Assembly (NCBI GenBank): GCA_024681875.1
Contig: JAILAA010000079.1
Span: 1 to 20,743, forward strand
Direction: 5' to 3'
From: Prevotella sp.
Lineage (GTDB): Bacteria > Bacteroidota > Bacteroidia > Bacteroidales > Bacteroidaceae
Length of the DNA: 20,743 nt
Below, piece after piece: positions 5,700-13,904 of the stretch; the stretch's first letter is position 1, and the number at the start of each line of letters is the position of its first letter. The position numbers were made by a program, and so were the translations under genes. The notes below the pieces were generated by a model. The model had not been told where the DNA came from, did no database searches, and saw nothing but the letters and a program-made list of their open reading frames with translations.

Positions 5700-7931
5700 A
5701 TGCGCAGGATACCATTCATAATGGCTGTGATAGGCTACGCGATGATGCTGTTAACATCGTGCAGCACTACACGTTATGTGCCTGAAGACCAGACACTGCT
5801 TAACTCGGTCAGTGTGAAGACGCTGGGCGAATATCCCATGGTCAGTACGGCAACCCTGCGCAACTATGTACGTCAACAACCTAACGCCCGCTGGTTTTCC
5901 ATTATCCGCCTACCCCTGCTCACCTACTCGCTGTCAGGTGCAGACAGTACCAAATGGCTTAACCGAACTCTGCGCGCCATTGGCGAGGCGCCTGTGCTCT
6001 TCGACTCGCTAAAGGCGGAACAGTCGCGCAGCGACTTGCGCCAGCAGCTGCGTAACGAGGGCTTTCTCAATGCTGAAGTGGTTTACGAGACACGGCGACA
6101 CGGCCGCAAGACAGACATCACCTACTGGCTGCAACCAGGCCAACCCTTTTTCATACACCATATCCGTCACCTGATTGACGATTCGCAGGTGGCACAGGCG
6201 CTCAGCGGCGACAGTACACGGAGCCTGTTGCATGAGGGTATGCGCTTTGATGTAAGCCGACTTGATGCCGAGCGCAAGCGCATTGCAGCACTGCTGGCCG
6301 ACAGCGGTTACTTCCGTTTCCACAAGGAGTTTATTACCTATCAGGCAGACACCGTGGCAGGTACCAACCTTATCGACCTGACACTACACCTTTCGCGTTA
6401 CAAGCAGAACAACCGTCCTGACACGCTGCACACCAAGTACACCATGCACAGCATCAGCTATGCCAGCGGCGACCCTAACGACAGTCAAATACATCTGACG
6501 CGCCACGTACTGGAGGAGTGCACCCACCTGACCGAGGGGCAGCCCTATAGTGCCACGGCATTGCGCAACACCTACAACCACTTCGGGCGCCTTCAGGCAG
6601 TGAGATATACAAACATTCAGCTGACGCCTTTGCATGAGAACGGATTGGAATTGCCCTTACTGGATTGCGACATCCAGATACAGACTAACAAACCGTCTAC
6701 CATCAGCTTCCAGCCAGAAGGTACCAACACCGCTGGCGACCTGGGGGCAGCTGCCTCGCTGACCTACCAAAACCGCAACCTCTTCCGCGGCAGCGAGGTG
6801 CTCAGCGTGGAATTGCGCGGCGCCTACGAGGCCATCCGCGGACTGGAGGGATACAGCAACCAGAATTTTACCGAGTATTCCATGGAGGCTCGCCTGCAGT
6901 TCCCCCGGTTCATCGCGCCGTTTTTGAGCCGTGACACACGCCGCCGTCTCAATGCTACCAGCGAGGTGTCGCTGCTATACGACCTGCAGGACAGGCCCGA
7001 GTTCCACCGCCGTGTGCTCTCAGCCGCATGGAGATACCGATGGGAACAGCCGCAAAGGCACGACCACTTCCAGCTTGACCTTTTAGACATCAACTATGTG
7101 TTCATGCCTTGGATATCAGAAACATTCAGGCACGAATACCTTGACAGTGAGACGTCGCGCAATGCCATCCTGCGCTACAACTACGAAGACATGTTCATCA
7201 CCAAGCTGGGATTCGGCTATTCTTATGCCAACGGCCCCATAGCCCTGAAGACCAACATCGAGACGTCAGGCAATCTGCTCCAGACTGGCTCACAGCTCTT
7301 CGGCGCCGAGAAAGACTGGATGAACCACTACTGTCTCTTCAATATCGCCTTCGCGCAATACGTGAAAGCCGACTTCGACATCACCCGCTCCATCACCATC
7401 GACCAAAACAACAGCATTGTGCTTCACATGGGACTGGGTTTAGCCTATCCCTATGGCAATTCCACGGTACTGCCTTTCGAGAAGCGATACTTCGCAGGTG
7501 GTGCCAACAGCGTGCGCGGATGGAGTGTGCGCTCGCTCGGTCCTGGCAGGTACAAGGAACGTGACGGCCGCATCAACTTCATTAACCAGACGGGTGATAT
7601 GAAACTTGACTTGAACGCCGAATACCGCACGCATCTCTTCTGGAAACTAGACGGCGCTGCCTTCGTCGACGCAGGCAATATTTGGACGCTGCGCCATTAT
7701 GACATACAGCCGGGCGGACAGTTCAGCCTCAAAGATTTCCACGAGCAGATTGCCGTAGGCTACGGTCTGGGTATCCGCTTCAACATGGGCTATTTCATTC
7801 TGCGCTTCGACCTCGGCATGAAAGCCATCAATCCCGCCTTCAAGGAGGACGAGGAAGAGCATTACCCCATCCTACATCCCCGCTTCAGCCGTGACTACGC
7901 CTTCCATTTCGCCGTCGGCCTGCCATTTTGA
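5700..7931 (+). CDS. tamL: TamL-type Omp85 outer-membrane assembly lipoprotein
   Basis: A 743-residue outer-membrane protein. The N-terminus is a lipoprotein signal with lipobox LTSC (Cys21). Next come POTRA-like segments over roughly residues 60-330 and a C-terminal 16-strand barrel of the Omp85/surface-antigen type. The diagnostic loop motif VRGW is at residues 605-608 and the protein ends in a hydrophobic beta strand, FHFAVGLPF. TamL is the Bacteroidetes lipoprotein form of TamA and works with inner-membrane TamB in placing proteins or lipids in the outer membrane. No tamB lies next to it here. The promoter ends 9 bp before the ATG, so the message may be leaderless, or translation may start at Met8. 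The basic Arg2-Arg3 favours the upstream start as a proper signal n-region. Confidence 0.85.
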   Translation: MRRIPFIMAVIGYAMMLLTSCSTTRYVPEDQTLLNSVSVKTLGEYPMVSTATLRNYVRQQPNARWFSIIRLPLLTYSLSGADSTKWLNRTLRAIGEAPVLFDSLKAEQSRSDLRQQLRNEGFLNAEVVYETRRHGRKTDITYWLQPGQPFFIHHIRHLIDDSQVAQALSGDSTRSLLHEGMRFDVSRLDAERKRIAALLADSGYFRFHKEFITYQADTVAGTNLIDLTLHLSRYKQNNRPDTLHTKYTMHSISYASGDPNDSQIHLTRHVLEECTHLTEGQPYSATALRNTYNHFGRLQAVRYTNIQLTPLHENGLELPLLDCDIQIQTNKPSTISFQPEGTNTAGDLGAAASLTYQNRNLFRGSEVLSVELRGAYEAIRGLEGYSNQNFTEYSMEARLQFPRFIAPFLSRDTRRRLNATSEVSLLYDLQDRPEFHRRVLSAAWRYRWEQPQRHDHFQLDLLDINYVFMPWISETFRHEYLDSETSRNAILRYNYEDMFITKLGFGYSYANGPIALKTNIETSGNLLQTGSQLFGAEKDWMNHYCLFNIAFAQYVKADFDITRSITIDQNNSIVLHMGLGLAYPYGNSTVLPFEKRYFAGGANSVRGWSVRSLGPGRYKERDGRINFINQTGDMKLDLNAEYRTHLFWKLDGAAFVDAGNIWTLRHYDIQPGGQFSLKDFHEQIAVGYGLGIRFNMGYFILRFDLGMKAINPAFKEDEEEHYPILHPRFSRDYAFHFAVGLPF

Positions 7932-8103
7932 CCAAGACGGCTTTTTCACTACAGCGTGAACTTAATGCTGTCATCTTCGTAGACGATGGCGCAACTCTTG
8001 GCATTCTGAACAATAGAGCTTTTTTTTTGTACTTTTAACGCCCAAAGATAAGGTCGTAAACAAAATTTTTGTATCTTTGCAGCCGAATTTGTACAAAAAG
8101 CAG
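7932..8103. other. Intergenic region tamL to walJ-like gene
   Basis: It contains a 9-base T run and a minus-strand frame ending at 7949-7951 that reads VQNAKSCAIVYEDDSIKFTL, which resembles a gene tail but has no visible start. No clear terminator for tamL was found. The walJ-like promoter lies at its right end. Confidence 0.4.
8072..8079 (+). promoter_or_regulatory. -7 box of the walJ-like gene
   Basis: TATCTTTG matches the -7 consensus. There is no good -33 box 19 bp upstream. It overlaps the TTG that would extend the reading frame, so the ATG at 8104 is the real start. Confidence 0.5.
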
Positions 8104-8907
8104 ATGCTGAGGTTTATATCTTTTGGCAGCGGGAGCAGCGGAAACTGCTATTTCCTCTATACCGACAACGACGGACTGATGATCGATGCCGGCGTAGGGG
8201 TGCGTATGCTGAAAAAACACTTCAGGGACTTCGGGCTAAGTCCTGCACAGGTGCATCATCTGCTCATCACCCACGACCACGCCGACCACATCAAGTGCGT
8301 GGGCAGCATCAGCAACGACCTGCACCTGCCCGTCTATGCCACTCATGCCGTACACGAGGGCATAGACCGCAACTACTGTGTAACAAGGAAGGTTGACATT
8401 GCCGACAGGCATTTCCTGGAGGCGGGCCAACGCCTTGTTATCGGTGATTTTGCGGTGACGCCCTTTGCCGTGCCCCATGACAGCAGCGATAACGTGGGCT
8501 ACATGATTGAGGCCTGCAACACAGTTTTCTGTATTATCACTGATGCAGGGCGCATTACCGATGAGATGGCTACCTACATTACAAAAGCCAACTATCTTGT
8601 CATCGAGGCCAACCACGATCGCGAGATGCTGATGGCAGGCCCCTACCCCATCAACTTGAAGGAACGCATCAGCAGCGGCACAGGCCACCTCAACAACAAT
8701 GCCTGCGGTGAAGCCATCGCCCAGCACATGAGCGAACAGCTGCGCCATGTGTGGCTGTGCCATCTCTCGGAGGAGAACAACCACCCCGAGCTGGCCCGCA
8801 AGACTGTTGAAGCCACCCTGCGCAGCTATGGCATCGTGGCGGGCAAGGATTTGCAGCTTGACGTTCTTAAGCGCACCATGCCCACTGGCATCTTCGACCT
8901 GGTCTGA
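8104..8907 (+). CDS. Metallo-beta-lactamase-fold hydrolase, WalJ/YycJ-like
   Basis: A 267-residue cytoplasmic protein beginning MLRFISFGSGSSGNCY, the usual opening of the YycJ/WalJ group. The zinc-binding motif THDHADH is at residues 56-62, with further metal-ligand candidates in VPHDSSDN, TDAGR, EANHD and a late His in CHLSEENNHPE. Members of this group are single-stranded DNA 5' exonucleases linked to mismatch repair; the exact substrate here is inferred from the family. An in-frame TTG at 8077 would add nine residues but lies within the promoter -7 box, so the ATG at 8104 is preferred. The stop is only 3 bp from the convergent alpha-galactosidase stop. Confidence 0.8.
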   Translation: MLRFISFGSGSSGNCYFLYTDNDGLMIDAGVGVRMLKKHFRDFGLSPAQVHHLLITHDHADHIKCVGSISNDLHLPVYATHAVHEGIDRNYCVTRKVDIADRHFLEAGQRLVIGDFAVTPFAVPHDSSDNVGYMIEACNTVFCIITDAGRITDEMATYITKANYLVIEANHDREMLMAGPYPINLKERISSGTGHLNNNACGEAIAQHMSEQLRHVWLCHLSEENNHPELARKTVEATLRSYGIVAGKDLQLDVLKRTMPTGIFDLV

Positions 8908-8910
8908 AAG

Positions 8911-10653
8911 CTACATACTTACCACACGACGGTTTTTGATAAAAAGGCCATGTGCGTTTGAGGCTGCCTTGCGGCGTCCCGAAAGGTCGTAGACGGCATC
9001 CTCATTATTCTTATCAGGCAAGACGCTGGCCTCATTGATGGCCGTGGGCTTTGTGCAGACCAGTTCTATGTAGTCAATGTCAGGCATCCAGTTTGAGGCA
9101 TAGGAAAGGCGTATGGTGTTCATCCCCTCGTCAAGCTGTATGGTGACATCTTTCGTACCAACCTTCTGGAAGCTGCCGCTATTGCAGCTGAGGGTTCTCA
9201 CCTTCTTGCCGTTAACGCTGACGGTTATATAACGGTTTTCACCGCAGAGATAGCCGATGGTAAGTTTGTATTCGCCCCCCGAGCGACTGTATACGTTGCG
9301 CCATTGCAAATCATTCTTCTCGCTATATCCTAACCAGCTTGCCTTATATCCTGCTGAGCAGAAATCAGCAGCTTCATAGATTCCGGTCCTTTCCGACTGG
9401 TTGTTCTTAATTTCCTGATAGACGCTGATGTATCCTGTCTCGGCCTCATAGCGTCTGCGCTCCAAGCGCTTCTCGGCATCGGCCACAAAGATGCATGTAC
9501 CATGGGCAGGCACGCTCACGTGGCAAGTGTCGCTGAACTCGCCCATGTCTTTCTTCGCGAACACATCGCGCAGCTTGACGGTGCCAGCCAGGTCCAGGTC
9601 GGAGAAATCTACTTGCACCTTTTTTGTCACGTCGTTGGGATTATAGACGGCAAAGGCGCGCCGCGTGCCGTTCAGTTTCTCAATATCCTTCACCAGCAAG
9701 AAACAATTGTTGAGTCGGGCGGCAATGTAAGCCTGCTGGAACAGCGTGTCCTGATTGAGGGCTATAAGCTCCTGGTTCTTCAACAGGTTGAGCGTGACAG
9801 ACTTGATATTACCGAGGTCACAGCCTATGAGCAACGGCGAGTTCATCATGCACCAGAGTCCGAAGTGGGTCTTATCCTCCTCCTCCGACAGCGATCTTCC
9901 AACCTCCAACATATCCATGTCGTTATAGTGACCTTCGCTGGAATAGGCCGACATGTACAGGTTCTCGGCAATAATATCCTTGACCGACTCCCAGCTCGCG
10001 TTGATGTCGCCCGTAGTGCGCCACGAGAAAGCCGCTCCGTCTATCCACGTACCAGGATATGCCCACCGACAGGCATTCATCCGCACGTCGGTGCGCCCGG
10101 TGTTCTTGATGGCTTGGGCAATGGCGGTATAGCGCTCCTGCTCGTCAAGGACGAGATGGTCTTCGTTGTGATACCAAGAGCCGCCGCAGAAGTCGACCTT
10201 GATAAAGTCAAAGCCGCAGTCCTTGAAGAAAAAGTCGGCATCCTGCTGGTCGTGTTCATAGAGGCCAACGCCCTTGCCGGTGGCATCGCCGTTGAACATG
10301 CTGCCGCAGGTGTTCCGGCCTGCATCACTATAGATGCCGGCCTTGAGACCTTTGCCATGAATGAAGTCCACCACGGGCTTCAAACCATGGGGAAAGCGCT
10401 GGGAATGAATCAGCAAATGACCATCGATGGAGTCGCGTCCGCCAAAGTAGCCATCGTCAATGTTGATGTGGTCGAAGCCCACGGCTAACAAGCCCTTGCT
10501 CACCATATAGTTGGCCTGGCGCTTGATAATTGACTCGCTGATGTTTACTCCATAAGTATTCCATGAACTCCAGCCCATGGTTGGGCCCTTCTGTGCAGCC
10601 ATAGTGGCAGCAGTTAGGAGGAAGGCGGCGACGAATAGTTTTCTCATGGTCAT
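8911..10653 (-). CDS. Secreted GH27 alpha-galactosidase
   Basis: A 580-residue glycoside hydrolase with a signal peptide (MTMRKLFVAAFLLTAATMAA). The catalytic barrel covers about residues 22-300: GPTMGWSSWNTYG, NIDDGYF, the nucleophile motif FIKVDFCGG (Asp154), and NDMDML at 244-249 holding the acid/base Asp. A beta domain follows. From about residue 410 a carbohydrate-binding module of the CBM35/CBM6 type begins at RRYEAETG and ends at DYIELV. The tail AVYDLSGRR is a short motif common at the end of Prevotella secreted proteins. It would remove terminal alpha-galactose from plant galactosides in the periplasm or outside. The start could also be Met3 (10647). The upstream in-frame Met at 10701 lies before the promoter and is unlikely. 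No transporter or regulator genes sit beside it. Confidence 0.88.
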   Translation of the reverse strand: MTMRKLFVAAFLLTAATMAAQKGPTMGWSSWNTYGVNISESIIKRQANYMVSKGLLAVGFDHINIDDGYFGGRDSIDGHLLIHSQRFPHGLKPVVDFIHGKGLKAGIYSDAGRNTCGSMFNGDATGKGVGLYEHDQQDADFFFKDCGFDFIKVDFCGGSWYHNEDHLVLDEQERYTAIAQAIKNTGRTDVRMNACRWAYPGTWIDGAAFSWRTTGDINASWESVKDIIAENLYMSAYSSEGHYNDMDMLEVGRSLSEEEDKTHFGLWCMMNSPLLIGCDLGNIKSVTLNLLKNQELIALNQDTLFQQAYIAARLNNCFLLVKDIEKLNGTRRAFAVYNPNDVTKKVQVDFSDLDLAGTVKLRDVFAKKDMGEFSDTCHVSVPAHGTCIFVADAEKRLERRRYEAETGYISVYQEIKNNQSERTGIYEAADFCSAGYKASWLGYSEKNDLQWRNVYSRSGGEYKLTIGYLCGENRYITVSVNGKKVRTLSCNSGSFQKVGTKDVTIQLDEGMNTIRLSYASNWMPDIDYIELVCTKPTAINEASVLPDKNNEDAVYDLSGRRKAASNAHGLFIKNRRVVSM

Positions 10654-10678
10654 TGTCGTTATTAAGTGATTGGTGGTG

Positions 10679-10686
10679 CAAAGGTA
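10679..10686 (-). promoter_or_regulatory. -7 box of the alpha-galactosidase gene
   Basis: The minus strand reads TACCTTTG 25 bp before the start codon. A -33 box at standard spacing is not obvious. This rules out the upstream in-frame Met at 10701 as the start. Confidence 0.5.
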
Positions 10687-10785
10687 AGCATTTTTGCACA
10701 AACGGACGCCATCGAGCAGGAAAAAAATTGGCTGAAGGAAACAGGTCTTTCGCTGAAAGAATTTTCACCTTCAGTCGGCATCGCC

Positions 10786-10793
10786 TACCTTTG
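10786..10793 (+). promoter_or_regulatory. -7 box of the beta-helix lipoprotein gene
   Basis: TACCTTTG lies 31 bp before the ATG at 10825, with TTTT at 10762-10765 as a weak -33 box. It is divergent from the alpha-galactosidase promoter. Confidence 0.5.
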
Positions 10794-10824
10794 CGCCAGA
10801 AACGATAATCAATCACACAGAAAG

Positions 10825-12615
10825 ATGAAAAAGAACATGAAGAAAAACCTAGCATTGGCAATGCTCTTGACTTGTGCGTGCATCATGCAATGCTGTTCGG
10901 GCGACGACCCGACTTACGAGTATTTTAGCGGCTATAACGGCGGCGGCAACGGCGGCTCTTTCATCAGCGACATAACGCTTACCACCTTTGATGTCAGCAT
11001 TGACAAGGAAACGGCCGAGCCGACAACCACGGCAACGCCCTACATGCCCGACGAGGAGGACAGCTTCGAAGCCGCCTCCTTCACGAATGTGGTGACTGTC
11101 AGTTTCAACGACAATACCGCCACATGCAGCACCACCGACGGCGTGACAATCAGCACCGACGGCGCCCACGTCGTGGCCGACCATGGAGACACCAAGGGTG
11201 TATGCTACGTCGTCAGCGGCACTACGGCCAACGGATCGCTCACCATCCTTGGCAACAAGAAATACGAGGTGTTGCTCAGCGGCGCAAACATCGTCAACCC
11301 CGACTCAACAGCGTTGAACATGCTTAGCAAGAAGCGCGCCTTTCTGGTCTTGGACAACGGCAAGAACAACAGCTTGGCAGACGGCCCTACATCGAAGGAC
11401 ACCAACCAGAAGGCAGCCCTCTACTGCAAGGGAAAACTGCTCGTCAACGGCACGGGGACGCTGGAGGTGACAGGATGCTATAACAATGCCATTCATTCTG
11501 CTGACTACATCGTGTTCCAAAAAGGCACCAACGTCTACGCGAAGTCTACGGCAGGTCACGGCATCAAGGCCAACGATGGCATCTTCATCAACGGTGGAGT
11601 CATCAATGTCGAGGTGACGGCTGCGGCTTCCAAAGGTCTCAACAGCGAGAGCGACATCATCGTAAACGGCGGCCGCACAACCGTCATCACTACAGGCGAT
11701 GCCATCTACGACACCGACGATCAGGAGGCAAAGGGATGTGCAGCCTTGAAGTGTGACTCAGTATTCACCATCAACGGCGGTGAGCTGCTGCTAAAGAGCA
11801 CCGGCATCGGCGGAAAGGGCATCAGGGCCGGATGGGAGGCTTACCTGAACGGCGGCACCATTGCCATCGTCACCACCGGTGGCCGGTACACCTATGGCAA
11901 CGACGACGTGACAGCCAAAGGCATCAAGGTGGGCACGAAAAGCGTTCACGGCGTGCTGACCGTTAGCGGCGGCAACACGATAGTGCGCACCAGCGGCAGC
12001 AGTGCCGAAGGCATCGAAAGCAAGGGCACGCTGACCATCAGCGGCAACGAGGCCATGGTGGCCGTAGCATCGACTGACGACGCCATCAACTCGGCTGGCG
12101 ACTTCACTATCAGCGGCGGCAACTTCCTAGGCTACTCAACGGGCAACGACGGTCTGGATGCCAACGGCAATTTCTACATCAAGGGCGGCACCGTCTACGC
12201 CATCGGCGCCTCTCAGCCCGAGGTGGCCATCGACGCCAATACCGAAGGCGGCTACAAGCTCTATGTCACCGGCGGCACGATCATAGCCATCGGAGGATTG
12301 GAGAACAACAGCAGCCTCAGTCAAGCCTGCTACAGTACGACATGGAACAGCAATACATGGTATGCCCTGAACGGCACCGGCAGCCTGGCCTTCCTCACGC
12401 CCAACAGCGGCGGCAGCACGATGGTGGTATCCACCCCCACCTCCCCTGCCCTCACTCAGGGAGTCACCCTGACTGGTGGCAACACCATCCTTGGCGGCAT
12501 GGCCGTCAGTGGCGCCACGACGACAGGGGGCTCACAAGCTTCACTGGCTTCCTATACAGGTGGAAACGGTGGTCCGGGCGGAGGTCCGGGTGGAGGACCG
12601 GGCGGGCGCTGGTAA
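10825..12615 (+). CDS. Cthe_2159-type beta-helix lipoprotein, putative carbohydrate-binding
   Basis: A 596-residue lipoprotein. The signal MKKNMKKNLALAMLLTCACIMQCCSGDD has a lipobox-like IMQC. The body is made of many short repeats with the pattern 'xINGGxxxVxTxGDG', for example TINGGELLLKSTG and LTISGNEAMVAVAST, which form a right-handed beta-helix. This is the arrangement of the Cthe_2159 (carbohydrate-binding domain, DUF4353) family, which binds acidic sugars and calcium. The C-terminus is almost pure glycine-proline repeats (GGPGGGPGGGPGG). The start is taken at the ATG before the lysine-rich signal; a longer frame back to 10666 crosses the promoter and is rejected. The stop directly abuts the convergent gene's stop with no space for a terminator. 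Confidence 0.8.
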   Translation: MKKNMKKNLALAMLLTCACIMQCCSGDDPTYEYFSGYNGGGNGGSFISDITLTTFDVSIDKETAEPTTTATPYMPDEEDSFEAASFTNVVTVSFNDNTATCSTTDGVTISTDGAHVVADHGDTKGVCYVVSGTTANGSLTILGNKKYEVLLSGANIVNPDSTALNMLSKKRAFLVLDNGKNNSLADGPTSKDTNQKAALYCKGKLLVNGTGTLEVTGCYNNAIHSADYIVFQKGTNVYAKSTAGHGIKANDGIFINGGVINVEVTAAASKGLNSESDIIVNGGRTTVITTGDAIYDTDDQEAKGCAALKCDSVFTINGGELLLKSTGIGGKGIRAGWEAYLNGGTIAIVTTGGRYTYGNDDVTAKGIKVGTKSVHGVLTVSGGNTIVRTSGSSAEGIESKGTLTISGNEAMVAVASTDDAINSAGDFTISGGNFLGYSTGNDGLDANGNFYIKGGTVYAIGASQPEVAIDANTEGGYKLYVTGGTIIAIGGLENNSSLSQACYSTTWNSNTWYALNGTGSLAFLTPNSGGSTMVVSTPTSPALTQGVTLTGGNTILGGMAVSGATTTGGSQASLASYTGGNGGPGGGPGGGPGGRW

Positions 12616-13020
12616 TCACTCCTCCTGCTCTGAGTTTTCCAGCTCTTCGGGAGTCACCTCCTCAAAGTCATCGGGAACATCAGCCTCAGCAGGCACGGCG
12701 GGAACGTCGTCGACAGTGGTTACGGTGGGAGTCTCTACGACAGGTTCTTCAGGCACAGGCTCCTGCTCATCGTCTGCAAGGACAGGCGTCTCATCCACTG
12801 CAGGCAGGTCGGGCAAGTCTGTAGTGGCCTCCACTGGCAATGCGGCATCAGCATCAGCATTTGCAACACCCGCCTCCTGGGCGGGTGTCTCTGTATCCGT
12901 CGATGCCGCCGCTAACTGTTCTCGGGCATTGACGGCAAAATAGAGTCCGACGAGGATGCCCAACAGGGCAATGACGGCACCGACAATGATGGGCGTCACA
13001 TTGGTTTTCCTATCTGACAT
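12616..13020 (-). CDS. Small membrane protein with acidic, proline-rich tail
   Basis: A 134-residue protein. Residues 10-28 form one transmembrane helix (IIVGAVIALLGILVGLYFA) after a short charged N-terminus. The remaining 100 residues are disordered-looking and strongly acidic, rich in Glu, Asp, Pro, Val and Ala. I recognise no family. The ATG lies inside the end of the lysozyme gene (11-base overlap), so the two are co-transcribed and perhaps translationally coupled. The tail may sit in the periplasm near the lysozyme. Function unknown. Confidence 0.7.
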   Translation of the reverse strand: MSDRKTNVTPIIVGAVIALLGILVGLYFAVNAREQLAAASTDTETPAQEAGVANADADAALPVEATTDLPDLPAVDETPVLADDEQEPVPEEPVVETPTVTTVDDVPAVPAEADVPDDFEEVTPEELENSEQEE

Positions 13021-13798
13021 AGTAGATTTCCTTTAATGAATGTTCGCCCATGATGCGGCTCTTGTCCACTTCACCCTTGACGCCTGCGAGGCGTCCTTTG
13101 CAAGTGTACTGCCAGATGATGTAGTCGCGCCCATCGGCCAGTTTTGGCTGCTCGTCGCTGTACATCGCTATCATCAGAGGATAGTCGTCAAGGCGATGCT
13201 GAAGATATTTGTTATAGAAATTGCGATAAGTGTAGACAAGGGGCTTCTGGTGGTAGGTTTCTTCCATGAGCGACAGCATCTTCGAAAGCGAGTCGCAGAA
13301 CTGCTCGGTATTCAGGCCACCTGTCGTCTCCACGTCAAGCATGGGAATCAGGTCCTGCTCGGCAGGCAGACACTGAGCCTTGAAATTGTGTATCTGCTGT
13401 GCCGTCTCAATCTTTGGACGGAAGAAGTGATAGCTGCCCACCTTGAGATCGTGGCTGTGGGCCAGCTCTATATTACGCAGGTAGAGCGGGTCTTGGTTGT
13501 CGGAGCCTTCCGTGCACTTCAGGTAAACGTAGGACATGTTCGTGTCGTCGCCCACGGCGTTCCAGAACACCTCGTTCTGATAGTGGCTTACATCAATGCC
13601 ATGCACATGGGCACAGGTATCCTCGCAGGTATGGAACGGATCAGCGTCGTGTATGCTCAGCTTCACGACCTTGGGCACGTGCCTCACAGAGCGGCGCGCC
13701 GTGCGGCGATGCTTGCGGCGCTTCGGCGCTGCATCACAGACGATGCCCACCACAAAGCATAAAAGAAGGAAAAGAAGTGTCTTTTTCATCACATTCAT
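13010..13798 (-). CDS. Secreted GH25 lysozyme (muramidase)
   Basis: A 262-residue protein with a signal peptide (MNVMKKTLLFLLLCFVVGIVCDA) followed by a very basic stretch (residues 25-45). The GH25 domain then shows HGIDVSHYQ (residues 66-74, Asp69), YVYLKCTEG, GSYHFFRP and the catalytic MLDVETTGG (Asp155, Glu157). GH25 enzymes cut the N-acetylmuramic acid to N-acetylglucosamine bond in peptidoglycan. It is full length for the single-domain type. It heads a two-gene unit with the acidic membrane protein. Its role could be wall remodelling or attack on other bacteria; nothing nearby suggests a phage. Confidence 0.88.
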   Translation of the reverse strand: MNVMKKTLLFLLLCFVVGIVCDAAPKRRKHRRTARRSVRHVPKVVKLSIHDADPFHTCEDTCAHVHGIDVSHYQNEVFWNAVGDDTNMSYVYLKCTEGSDNQDPLYLRNIELAHSHDLKVGSYHFFRPKIETAQQIHNFKAQCLPAEQDLIPMLDVETTGGLNTEQFCDSLSKMLSLMEETYHQKPLVYTYRNFYNKYLQHRLDDYPLMIAMYSDEQPKLADGRDYIIWQYTCKGRLAGVKGEVDKSRIMGEHSLKEIYYVR

Positions 13799-13811
13799 TT
13801 ATTACAGTGTG

Positions 13812-13819
13812 CAAAATTA
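13812..13819 (-). promoter_or_regulatory. -7 box of the lysozyme operon
   Basis: The minus strand reads TAATTTTG 13 bp before the ATG. The -33 region is weak. Confidence 0.45.
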
Positions 13820-13872
13820 CTGCTTTTCGGAAAGAAAAGTGCAGAAGATAGAAGATATTTAGATTTATTTTG

Positions 13873-13880
13873 TAATTTTG
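13873..13880 (+). promoter_or_regulatory. -7 box of the C11 protease gene
   Basis: TAATTTTG lies 24 bp before the ATG at 13905. The same octamer drives the divergent lysozyme operon, so the two share a 106-bp control region. Confidence 0.45.
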
Positions 13881-13904
13881 CAAGCAAAATGACTCTAAAC
13901 ATAC

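Noticed and set aside
9502..10488. 328-codon plus-strand frame opposite the alpha-galactosidase
   Set aside because: It is antisense to the GH27 catalytic domain, whose motifs are unambiguous; open only because of codon bias.
8911..10701. Longer alpha-galactosidase start at 10701
   Set aside because: The -7 promoter box at 10679-10686 lies inside that extension, and the signal peptide begins at 10653 or 10647.
13040..13762. 240-codon plus-strand frame opposite the lysozyme
   Set aside because: Antisense shadow of the GH25 gene.
13010..13798. Prophage lysis cassette (lysozyme plus membrane protein)
   Set aside because: No other phage genes are nearby; the membrane protein has a single helix and a long acidic tail unlike a holin, and the lysozyme has its own signal peptide.
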